DNA of 32,564 nt from Porticoccus sp. Lineage in GTDB: Bacteria > Pseudomonadota > Gammaproteobacteria > Pseudomonadales > Porticoccaceae. The notes under the pieces are model-generated. The model was not told the origin of the DNA, searched no databases, and was given only the letters and a program-made list of their open reading frames with translations. Position numbers and translations under genes: made by a program. The stretch is taken from positions 60,402 through 92,965 of the forward strand of contig NVUM01000006.1 of NCBI GenBank assembly GCA_002733125.1. Reading direction: 5' to 3'. The stretch's first letter is position 1. Each line of letters begins with the position of its first letter. This document shows positions 25,931-32,564 of this stretch, one piece after another.

Positions 25931-27157
25931 ATGTCAGCAAAGAATCAGGAAAAAGGCTATGTTGCCTTGCTGGGCTGGTCGCTAAATGCTATTGACGCTG
26001 TGGACAGGATGGACAGGCGTTACGTGGTCATAGCTCCGCCGTGGGCGGAGGAATATGCGACAAAGCACAGTATTCCCTATATTCCCTGGAACTTTGAGCG
26101 GCTGAATGATCGCTCCATGGAAATTGCGCAGACCTTGCAGGATGAGGGCGTAGATGTCGCCATCCCACTGTTCGAGGAAACGGTGGAATGGGCTGGTGCG
26201 ATCAATGCGGTGTTGATGAACAATCCCCGTTTGATGGGGCAGTCTTTGCTGTTTCGCGACAAGGCGCTGATGAAGCGTCGTGCGCAACTGGGTGGTATCC
26301 GTGTCGGTATTTTTGAAGAAGCCCATGACAAATCGGATGTCATTCATTTTCTTAAGCGCGTCAATCAGGCCCTGCTTAAGCTGGATGGCGACCCCAATGA
26401 TCCGATTCACCTGAAGGCCTTTGACAAGGCCGGCTGTCTCGGCCATCGAGTCGTCAGAACCCCCGATGATGTCCAGGCTATTCCTGAAGACGAGTTCCCG
26501 TTTTTGATGGAAAGCCATCTGGATGGCTGGGAATTCGCCGTGGAAGCGTGGATTCATGACCGTAAAATCCGTTTTCTGAATATTTCCGAATACGTCACCC
26601 TCGGTTACTCGGTGTTTGTGCCGGCCTCCCCCGAGCTGGAGAAATGGCGACCCCGCATTGAGGAAGAAATAGAAAAACTGATTGAAACATTTGATATTGA
26701 TTTCGGTTTCATTCACCCAGAATATTTTGTCACCAAAGACGGTAAAATGTACTTTGGTGAGGTGGCTTATCGTCCGCCAGGCTTTAAAGTGTTTGAATTG
26801 CTTGAACGGGCCTATGGCTTTAACGCCTATCAGGGCATGGTGCTGGCATTTGATCCGCACACCACGGAAGAGGAAATTACGGCATTTTTCCCCAAAGAGG
26901 TGGTGGACGCCAAAGGCCATGCCGGGTGTTTCGGGGTCTATCCGCGCCGTCGGGTCGTGAGTGAATTGCGTATTCCGGAAGAGACGGAGCAACATGAGTA
27001 CTTCGAGTTCCATGAGTTGCAGGCCCCGCAGGAAAACAAGGTCACCAAGCGTTCGGCATTCGGTACGCACTGGGGGCTGGTATATTTCTTCGGCGCGGAG
27101 CCCTACAGGATGCGTGATTTGCTGAAGCATCAGGAAGAACTGGATTTTTATGTCTGA
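25931..27157 (+). CDS. ATP-grasp ligase-like protein of unknown substrate
   Basis: This 408-residue protein has the layout of carboxylate-amine ligases. A nucleotide-fold N-terminus (GYVALLGWSLNAIDAVDRMD) is followed by the ATP-grasp lysines in LLFRDKALMKRRAQLGG (Lys111) and HLKAFDKAGCLGHRVV (Lys162 or Lys166). Next come ESHLDGWEFAVEAWI (Glu194) and the metal-binding acidic residues in GFIHPEYFV and GEVAYRPPGFKVFEL (Glu277). ATP-grasp enzymes join a carboxylate to an amine or thiol through an acyl phosphate. The ATG at 25931 has GGAGG (25919-25923) 7 bases upstream; the in-frame GTG at 25910 would place the ribosome site inside the gene. The 291 bases before it hold only a small AGGCC/GGCCT stem (25809-25823). 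It overlaps the next gene by 8 bases. No substrate can be named. Confidence 0.75.
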   Translation: MSAKNQEKGYVALLGWSLNAIDAVDRMDRRYVVIAPPWAEEYATKHSIPYIPWNFERLNDRSMEIAQTLQDEGVDVAIPLFEETVEWAGAINAVLMNNPRLMGQSLLFRDKALMKRRAQLGGIRVGIFEEAHDKSDVIHFLKRVNQALLKLDGDPNDPIHLKAFDKAGCLGHRVVRTPDDVQAIPEDEFPFLMESHLDGWEFAVEAWIHDRKIRFLNISEYVTLGYSVFVPASPELEKWRPRIEEEIEKLIETFDIDFGFIHPEYFVTKDGKMYFGEVAYRPPGFKVFELLERAYGFNAYQGMVLAFDPHTTEEEITAFFPKEVVDAKGHAGCFGVYPRRRVVSELRIPEETEQHEYFEFHELQAPQENKVTKRSAFGTHWGLVYFFGAEPYRMRDLLKHQEELDFYV

Positions 27158-29156
27158 GGTTTCCCCGGAAACGGACCCTGTGGCCAGCTCAGGTGAGCTG
27201 GCTGACGTGATTGAAAACTCCCTGGAGCAGGCAGTTGGCCGGCTGGAGCGCAGTCGGGAGTTCGCGAAACCGGCGGCGACGCCGCAGGTGCTCGAGCTCT
27301 GTCGTCGGTTGATGATGCAGCCGGGGGGTATTGAGCGGCTCTATCTGTGGGCACCCAGACTCGACCGCGCCGGGGTGTTTTTGGGCACCGACTGGCAGGA
27401 CCCGAAAACCCTGCTGGCCGGTCTGGTGGCCAATACCTTCGAGCTGGGTGACCGGCAGACGCTTGTAATTGAATGTCTCAGCCAGTTGCGGGCGTTGTCA
27501 GTGGCCAATGGCAGTTATGTCCGTGCCGGATTTTCAGCAGAGCAGGCCCACCATTTCCTCTCCCAGGTACTGGCCCATAACCTGAGCAAAGTATTTTCTG
27601 CTGGAGCTTCCGAGGCGGAACGCCAGAACCAGCCGGAGATGACTCGGGTGGTTAATGATCTGTTGCATTTTCTGGTGGAGCACGTCGGCTACGAGGATAT
27701 TCTGGGCAACCTCACCGATGAAATCTGGCGTATTCTCGGCCAGCGCCCGATCCAGGTCGGACATGTCAAAGCCATGATCACCCAGATCGCGATTACGTTG
27801 GCCAGGGGCGATTACAGCCTCGGTGATGCCCGCCTCGGAGCAGACCGGTTGATCTCGGCATTGTTCGGACCCACCAAGACCAGCCTGGATGATCTTGGAA
27901 TACCCCACTATCGGGCCTATCTTGCCGCGATGGATTTCAATGCCCTGCAACAGGAAGCCCGAGGGTTTGCCCGGGCCATGCACGATGTGGGGCTGGTCTC
28001 CGATTATCATGCGGCATTTTTGCGCTGGCTGCTGGAAAATGAACGGGTTGAGTTGATTCCCGATGCGCTGGGTCTTAGCAATACCGGGCTGGATTCACTG
28101 CAGTGTTATAGCAAGCTGGTCTATCAACTGATTGAAGAAGCCATCTATCCTGAAACCGCCCAGGCGGTTTACGGGCTGGCCATGTTGCTGGAGCGCGGCG
28201 TCCTCTTCATTCCGCCGATTGGCCCCGGTCTTTGGCGGCAGATATCGCTTGATCTTTCCGAGAATGCCAACGCCACGATCAGCGCTGCCTTTGGTCAGGC
28301 ACTGCCCGCACGGGTCTTCTTGCTGGCCGGGACCATTTCTGTACTTGGGCAGCCCCTGGGTCTCGGGCAGGGCAACAACCCCACCTGTCAGTCGGTGCGG
28401 GCGATTTCCATGTGGTCGTTCAATGCCCCCGACTACCTGCTGCATCTGATTGATCAGGTTGGCCATTTTGATGGCATGTTGATGCACTTTGAAGGGGCGT
28501 CCATCAATTCCGCAGAGTTACCAGTGGATCTGACACGAGCTGTACCAATCGACAGCGATCCGGTTTCCAATTTGCTGGTGCCACACCTTGATCGTATTTA
28601 TCTCCAGATGGGACGCCTCTGCGCCGACCGTGGTGAGGATCCGCATCGTTGGATCAATCCGGAGTTTCACGGCTGGTGGGTGGGTCGTGGTTTTAATATC
28701 GCCGTCGACGTGGCCACTGGCAAGCTGCACGACTACGATGGTTTTCTGCGCAATTTCTTTGCCTGTTACCACCCGCTCAACAATGGCAACCAGTTGGTGA
28801 TTCACCCTCAGCCGGCGGGGTTGGCAGTGACCGACAGCTCGGCGCGGTTCGTGGGTTGGCATGCCATTACCATCCTGCGTGTGGCACTCGATCAGTCTGG
28901 AGAAATGCGGGTTTATTTCTATAACCCGAACAATGACAGTGGGCAAAACTGGGGCAATGGCATCAAAGTCTCAACCCAGGACAATGGGGAGCGCTATGGT
29001 GAGTCCTCGCTACCGTTCAATCAGCTGGCCTCCCGGCTGTATATTTTTCACGATGACCCGCTCACGTCCAATGCTGTCTGGGGTGTGGCAGAGGAAGAAT
29101 TGCAAAACGTCAAAGAAATGGCCTTTGCAAGCTGGGCTGCTGACCGTATGGCTTGA
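27150..29156 (+). CDS. Unrecognised 668-residue protein with possible Cys-His-Asn/Asp catalytic site
   Basis: I do not recognise this protein. Residues 1-400 are mostly helical, with no signal peptide and no clear membrane segment; repeated helix pairs (for example 90-150 and 165-240) suggest a scaffold. The last ~260 residues look different, with more strands. They contain [17 protein letters not shown] with Cys413, then [12 protein letters not shown] with His571, then [15 protein letters not shown] with Asn592, Asn594 and Asp596. Cys before His before Asn/Asp is the order used by papain-like peptidases, transglutaminases and related acyltransferases. The glycine-rich run before Cys and the strand after His fit this fold. 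The ATG at 27150 overlaps the ATP-grasp stop by 8 bases, so the two are coupled. The catalytic idea is inference; the real activity is unknown. Confidence 0.7.
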   Translation: MSEVSPETDPVASSGELADVIENSLEQAVGRLERSREFAKPAATPQVLELCRRLMMQPGGIERLYLWAPRLDRAGVFLGTDWQDPKTLLAGLVANTFELGDRQTLVIECLSQLRALSVANGSYVRAGFSAEQAHHFLSQVLAHNLSKVFSAGASEAERQNQPEMTRVVNDLLHFLVEHVGYEDILGNLTDEIWRILGQRPIQVGHVKAMITQIAITLARGDYSLGDARLGADRLISALFGPTKTSLDDLGIPHYRAYLAAMDFNALQQEARGFARAMHDVGLVSDYHAAFLRWLLENERVELIPDALGLSNTGLDSLQCYSKLVYQLIEEAIYPETAQAVYGLAMLLERGVLFIPPIGPGLWRQISLDLSENANATISAAFGQALPARVFLLAGTISVLGQPLGLGQGNNPTCQSVRAISMWSFNAPDYLLHLIDQVGHFDGMLMHFEGASINSAELPVDLTRAVPIDSDPVSNLLVPHLDRIYLQMGRLCADRGEDPHRWINPEFHGWWVGRGFNIAVDVATGKLHDYDGFLRNFFACYHPLNNGNQLVIHPQPAGLAVTDSSARFVGWHAITILRVALDQSGEMRVYFYNPNNDSGQNWGNGIKVSTQDNGERYGESSLPFNQLASRLYIFHDDPLTSNAVWGVAEEELQNVKEMAFASWAADRMA

Positions 29157-29233
29157 TGGTTAACAACGATTGGCCGCTGGGTAGGGTGATATCTTACCGG
29201 TCGGCCAATACCGCCCAAGGCATTGTATTTAGC

Positions 29234-29263
29234 TTGGGATTCGCTGGTGGATTTGTGTACAAT
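29234..29263 (+). promoter_or_regulatory. Possible glyA promoter
   Basis: TTGGGA (29234-29239) and TACAAT (29258-29263), 18 bases apart, form a moderate sigma-70-type match 37 bases before the glyA ATG. Confidence 0.4.
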
Positions 29264-29299
29264 TCATGCTCTTTTCCCCCAGCTACCAGTGTGAGATTC

Positions 29300-30559
29300 A
29301 TGTTCGATAAAGATATCAGCATTGCCAGTTTTGACCCCGAAATCTGGGCTGCCATTCAACACGAAGAGCAGCGCCAGGAAGAACACCTCGAGCTGATTGC
29401 CTCCGAGAATTACACCAGTCCCGCAGTCATGGCCGCTCAGGGCACCAAGCTCACCAACAAGTACGCAGAGGGCTATCCCCACAAGCGCTACTACGGTGGT
29501 TGTGAGTTTGTTGATCAGACCGAGGAGTTGGCCATTGAGCGGGTCAAGGTGCTATTTGGTGCCGGCTATGCCAATGTCCAGCCCCATTCCGGTTCGCAGG
29601 CCAACAGTGCGGTCTATCAGGCGTTGTGCCTGCCGGGTGATACCATCCTCGGTATGAGCCTGGATGCCGGTGGGCATCTCACCCATGGTGCCAAACCGAA
29701 TTTCTCGGGCAAGATTTACCATGCCATTCAATACGGCCTGGATTCGGAAACCGGTCTGCTGGATTATCAGCAGGTTGAGACACTGGCACTGCAGCACAAG
29801 CCGAAAATGATTGTGGCCGGCTTCTCCGCCTATTCAGGGATACTAGATTGGGCAAAATTTCGCGAGATCGCCGATAAGGTGGGCGCTTATCTGCTGGTGG
29901 ATATGGCTCACGTGGCGGGCCTGGTGGCCGCAGGCGTTTATCCCAGCCCAGTGCCCTATGCCGATGTGGTGACTTCGACCACCCATAAAACCCTGCGGGG
30001 TCCCCGTGGCGGTATCATTCTGACCAACAGCGAAGAACTGGCGAAAAAAATTAACTCGGCGGTATTTCCCGGTGGTCAGGGTGGACCCCTGTGCCATGTG
30101 ATTGCTGCCAAGGCAGTGTCTTTCAAGGAAGCTATGACCGAGGACTTTCGCATCTACCAGCAGCAGGTGGTGAAAAATGCCAAGGCCATGGCTGGTGCAT
30201 TTATGGAACGCGGTATCCGTATTGTCTCCAAGGGCACTGAAAATCACCTGATGCTGGTGGATCTGATCGGCAAGGATTATACCGGTAAGGATGCCGACGA
30301 TGCCCTTGGCCGCGCCTTCATCACCGTCAACAAGAATGCCGTACCCAATGATCCCCGCTCACCGTTTATTACCTCGGGGCTTCGGATTGGTACGCCGGCA
30401 ATTACTACCCGTGGGTTTACCGAGACTGAGAGTATCCAGCTCACCCACTGGATCTGCGACGTGCTGGACAGTCTGGAAAACGGTACCGCGGAGCAGGTGA
30501 TTCCACAGGTGAAGGAAAAGGTGCTGGAGGTCTGCGCCAGATTCCCCGTCTATGGCTAA
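29300..30559 (+). CDS. glyA: Serine hydroxymethyltransferase
   Basis: This pyridoxal-phosphate enzyme converts serine and tetrahydrofolate to glycine and methylene-tetrahydrofolate, feeding one-carbon metabolism. Its 419 residues are standard. Markers are [70 protein letters not shown], the PLP-binding Lys230 in [14 protein letters not shown], and [16 protein letters not shown]. The ATG at 29300 gives [16 protein letters not shown], the conserved N-terminus. The frame is open back to 29153, but that part is intergenic in character. A terminator follows 30 bases after the stop. Confidence 0.98.
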   Translation: MFDKDISIASFDPEIWAAIQHEEQRQEEHLELIASENYTSPAVMAAQGTKLTNKYAEGYPHKRYYGGCEFVDQTEELAIERVKVLFGAGYANVQPHSGSQANSAVYQALCLPGDTILGMSLDAGGHLTHGAKPNFSGKIYHAIQYGLDSETGLLDYQQVETLALQHKPKMIVAGFSAYSGILDWAKFREIADKVGAYLLVDMAHVAGLVAAGVYPSPVPYADVVTSTTHKTLRGPRGGIILTNSEELAKKINSAVFPGGQGGPLCHVIAAKAVSFKEAMTEDFRIYQQQVVKNAKAMAGAFMERGIRIVSKGTENHLMLVDLIGKDYTGKDADDALGRAFITVNKNAVPNDPRSPFITSGLRIGTPAITTRGFTETESIQLTHWICDVLDSLENGTAEQVIPQVKEKVLEVCARFPVYG

Positions 30560-30589
30560 ATGACCTCCGCCATCAGATGGTCAGAAAAG

Positions 30590-30611
30590 CCCTGCTCAAG
30601 CGGGGTTTTTT
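30590..30611 (+). terminator. Intrinsic terminator after glyA
   Basis: CCCTGC (30590-30595) pairs with GCGGGG (30600-30605), one T-G pair, around TCAA, and is followed at once by six T (30606-30611). Flanking A and T bases lengthen the stem. Confidence 0.85.
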
Positions 30612-30730
30612 GTTTCTGATTGGGTTCTGATTGAAGGTGTCGTTTTGTCCCTGTGACCGGTTTTACAGAGCGGGTAGCAATGACAAGATGTGGTACCATT
30701 TGCGCCTGTTCGAATTCATTGGCAAAACCC

Positions 30731-31204
30731 ATGCACTGTCCTTTCTGTAGCGCCGACGACACCAAGGTGATTGACTCCCGGCTGGTTGCCGAAGGCGATC
30801 AGGTACGTCGTCGGCGCGAGTGCCTCTCCTGCAAGGAGCGCTTTACCACCTATGAGGTGGCAGAACTGCTCATGCCAAGAGTGATCAAGCGTGATGAAGT
30901 GCGGGAGCCGTTTGACGAAGACAAGCTGAGGGCGGGGTTGTTGCGTGCGCTGGAAAAAAGGCCAGTAAGTATTGAGCGTATTGAAGCAGCCATTTCCCAT
31001 ATTCAGCACCAGATCCGCGCTACCGGGGAGCGTGAGGTGACGTCCCGAATGATTGGCGAGCAGGTGATGGAACAGTTGCGCGAGCTTGATGAAGTGGCCT
31101 ATGTCAGATTTGCCTCGGTCTATCGCAGTTTTCAGGATCTGAGTGAATTTCGTGCGGAACTGGATCGGCTGGAAAAAAACCTGCCTGATATTAAAGGTGC
31201 CTGA
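30731..31204 (+). CDS. nrdR: Transcriptional repressor NrdR
   Basis: NrdR is a zinc-finger/ATP-cone repressor of ribonucleotide reductase genes. It has 157 residues. The zinc ribbon begins at the start codon, MHCPFC, with the second cysteine pair in [16 protein letters not shown]. The ATP-cone follows ([32 protein letters not shown]), and the C-terminus is [22 protein letters not shown]. Start ATG 30731 is fixed by the conserved MHCPFC; no good ribosome site is seen. Its neighbours ribD and ribE are the usual nrdR-rib arrangement of Gammaproteobacteria, and ribD begins 5 bases after the stop. Confidence 0.98.
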   Translation: MHCPFCSADDTKVIDSRLVAEGDQVRRRRECLSCKERFTTYEVAELLMPRVIKRDEVREPFDEDKLRAGLLRALEKRPVSIERIEAAISHIQHQIRATGEREVTSRMIGEQVMEQLRELDEVAYVRFASVYRSFQDLSEFRAELDRLEKNLPDIKGA

Positions 31205-31209
31205 GTCCG

Positions 31210-32313
31210 GTGAACAGTCGTCTTGATTTGAGCCTGATGGCCAGGGCACTGCAGCTGGCAGCGCGGGGTCGCTACACCACGATGCCCAATCCGATGGTGG
31301 GTTGTGTCATCGCCAGCGGTGATCGGGTGATCGGGGAAGGCTGGCATGAGCGAGCCGGTGAGCCCCACGCGGAAATTCATGCTCTGAGTCAGGCAGGTGC
31401 CGCAGCCAAAGGTGCCACGGCGTATGTCACACTTGAGCCGTGCAGCCATCACGGCCGTACCCCGCCCTGTGTGGAAGCGCTGATTTTGGCGGGTATATCT
31501 CGGGTAGTGTATGCGATGGTGGACCCCAATCCCGAGGTTGCCGGTGCCGGTCTGGAAAAGCTTCGGCGTGCTGGTATCACTGTGGATGGTCCCGTGCTGG
31601 AGGATGAGGCACGGGAACTCAATCGGGGCTTTATCAAGCGTCACCAGCACGGCATGCCCTGGGTTACGGTTAAACTGGCCATGAGTATGGATGCGCGCAC
31701 GGCTATGGCCAGTGGCGAAAGCCAGTGGATTACCGGTGTTGCAGCGCGCAGCGATGTGCAGCGTCTGCGGGCGCAAAGCTGTGCCATTATTACCGGTTGC
31801 GGTACGCTGTTGCACGATGATCCATCCCTCACTGTCCGGGCCGCCGAGCTGGGACTTGAGAATGCAGCCGAGATAGCCATGCGGCAACCGCTCAGAGTGG
31901 TGGTGTGTGGAAAAAGCCCCTTGCCCCCTGAGGCAGCCCTGTTAACCGACGGTGGCAGGACATTGCTGGTGACGGCGGTAGAGAAAAAAATTCCTGGTGT
32001 GGCATCTCTCGCCCTCGACAGGGGTGATGGCAGCGTGGATCTGGTAGCCCTGCTGCGACATCTCGCAGGACTGGAGTGCAATCGTGTGCTGGTGGAAGCC
32101 GGAGCGACGCTCGTCGGTGCGTTTGTCAGTCAGGGGCTGGTAGATGAGCTGATCGTTTACATGGCGCCGACATTACTTGGCAGCCTGGCGAGGCCTATGC
32201 TGGTGTTGCCTTTTGATAATATGGGTCAGCAATTGCCGTTAAAGATACGGGATGTTCGCATGGTGGGTGACGATTTGCGGATCACGTCGGAACCCTCGAC
32301 ACCGTCCCGGTAA
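31210..32313 (+). CDS. ribD: Bifunctional riboflavin deaminase/reductase RibD
   Basis: RibD performs the second and third steps of riboflavin synthesis. Its 367 residues contain an N-terminal deaminase domain with HAEIHAL and EPCSHHGRTPPC (zinc-binding His and two Cys) and PNPMVGCVI. A C-terminal reductase domain follows with VTVKLAMSMDARTA, SQWITG, CNRVLVEAGATLVGAF and VDELIVYMAPTLLG. The start is GTG at 31210, five bases after the nrdR stop; a later ATG (codon 10) would cut the first helix. The next gene, riboflavin synthase, starts 57 bases after the stop. Confidence 0.97.
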   Translation: MNSRLDLSLMARALQLAARGRYTTMPNPMVGCVIASGDRVIGEGWHERAGEPHAEIHALSQAGAAAKGATAYVTLEPCSHHGRTPPCVEALILAGISRVVYAMVDPNPEVAGAGLEKLRRAGITVDGPVLEDEARELNRGFIKRHQHGMPWVTVKLAMSMDARTAMASGESQWITGVAARSDVQRLRAQSCAIITGCGTLLHDDPSLTVRAAELGLENAAEIAMRQPLRVVVCGKSPLPPEAALLTDGGRTLLVTAVEKKIPGVASLALDRGDGSVDLVALLRHLAGLECNRVLVEAGATLVGAFVSQGLVDELIVYMAPTLLGSLARPMLVLPFDNMGQQLPLKIRDVRMVGDDLRITSEPSTPSR

Positions 32314-32370
32314 AAGACGACAAATTGAGCTTGATCGACTGGTAATCGCGTGCTGGTGGGCGCAGGTATT

Positions 32371-32564
32371 ATGTTTACAGGCATTATTGAAGCAGTTGGC
32401 GAAATCGTGGTCTGTGAGCCCCGCAGTGGCGATCTGCGGTTGCGGGTTAAAACCTTTGGTCTGGATCTCGGAAGTATTGGCCTGGGTGACAGTATCGCCA
32501 CCAACGGCGTTTGTCTGACCGTAATAGAATTGCCCGGCGACGGTTATGTCGCCGATGTGTCTTC
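32371..32564 (+). CDS. ribE: Riboflavin synthase alpha subunit, 3' end missing
   Basis: The first 64 codons are present. MFTGIIEAVGEI and the IGLGDSIATNGVCLTV stretch are the standard beginning of riboflavin synthase, which dismutates two 6,7-dimethyl-8-ribityllumazine molecules into riboflavin. The window ends within the first lumazine-binding repeat. It continues the rib operon; no FMN riboswitch is seen before it. Confidence 0.95.
   Translation, partial: MFTGIIEAVGEIVVCEPRSGDLRLRVKTFGLDLGSIGLGDSIATNGVCLTVIELPGDGYVADVS

Noticed and set aside
25982-27130. 382-codon minus-strand frame opposite the ATP-grasp gene
   Set aside because: The plus-strand frame has ATP-grasp motifs and a strong GGAGG site; the reverse frame shows none.

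Overview
The window looks like part of a gammaproteobacterial chromosome, probably from a marine, Cellvibrionales-like lineage. The reasons are the EttA, AmtB, RadA, NrdR-RibD-RibE and FecCD/TonB gene types, the moderately high GC content and the use of GTG and TTG starts. The lineage is inferred from protein style only. No tRNA, rRNA, insertion sequence, CRISPR array or prophage gene was found.

Layout. Bases 1-2936 hold the 3' end of a TonB-dependent receptor gene and radA. Bases 2974-10302 form a vitamin B12 unit: a sigma-70-like promoter, a cobalamin riboswitch, then btuB, a PP-loop ATPase of the DUF71/TIGR00290 type, a B12-binding-type protein without a signal peptide, btuR/cobO, btuC, btuD and btuF, closed by a two-way terminator. 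Convergent amtB (10349-11659, minus) has a perfect sigma-54 -24/-12 promoter and an NtrC-like palindrome in its leader. A plus-strand set follows: a DUF4404 protein, a SPOR lipoprotein, a DCC-family thiol protein and a cupin. On the minus strand come a GIDE/EF-hand membrane protein, LemA, EttA and a decayed CZB-GGDEF diguanylate cyclase. A plus-strand PPK2 kinase is followed by a minus-strand run of small membrane proteins (19334-21050), one of them split by a C8 tract.

Bases 21236-25639 hold a FadR/GntR-type regulator divergent from icmF, a fused isobutyryl-CoA mutase. A perfect 12+1+12 palindrome lies between them. IcmF needs adenosylcobalamin, which the upstream btu genes and BtuR would supply, so uptake, adenosylation and use of B12 all occur in one 25-kb stretch.

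The least explained part is 25931-29156: two overlapping genes encoding an ATP-grasp ligase-like protein and a 668-residue protein that I do not recognise. The latter has a plausible Cys-His-Asn/Asp catalytic arrangement near its C-terminus. This pair is my best candidate for an undescribed system. The window ends with the housekeeping genes glyA, nrdR, ribD and the start of riboflavin synthase.
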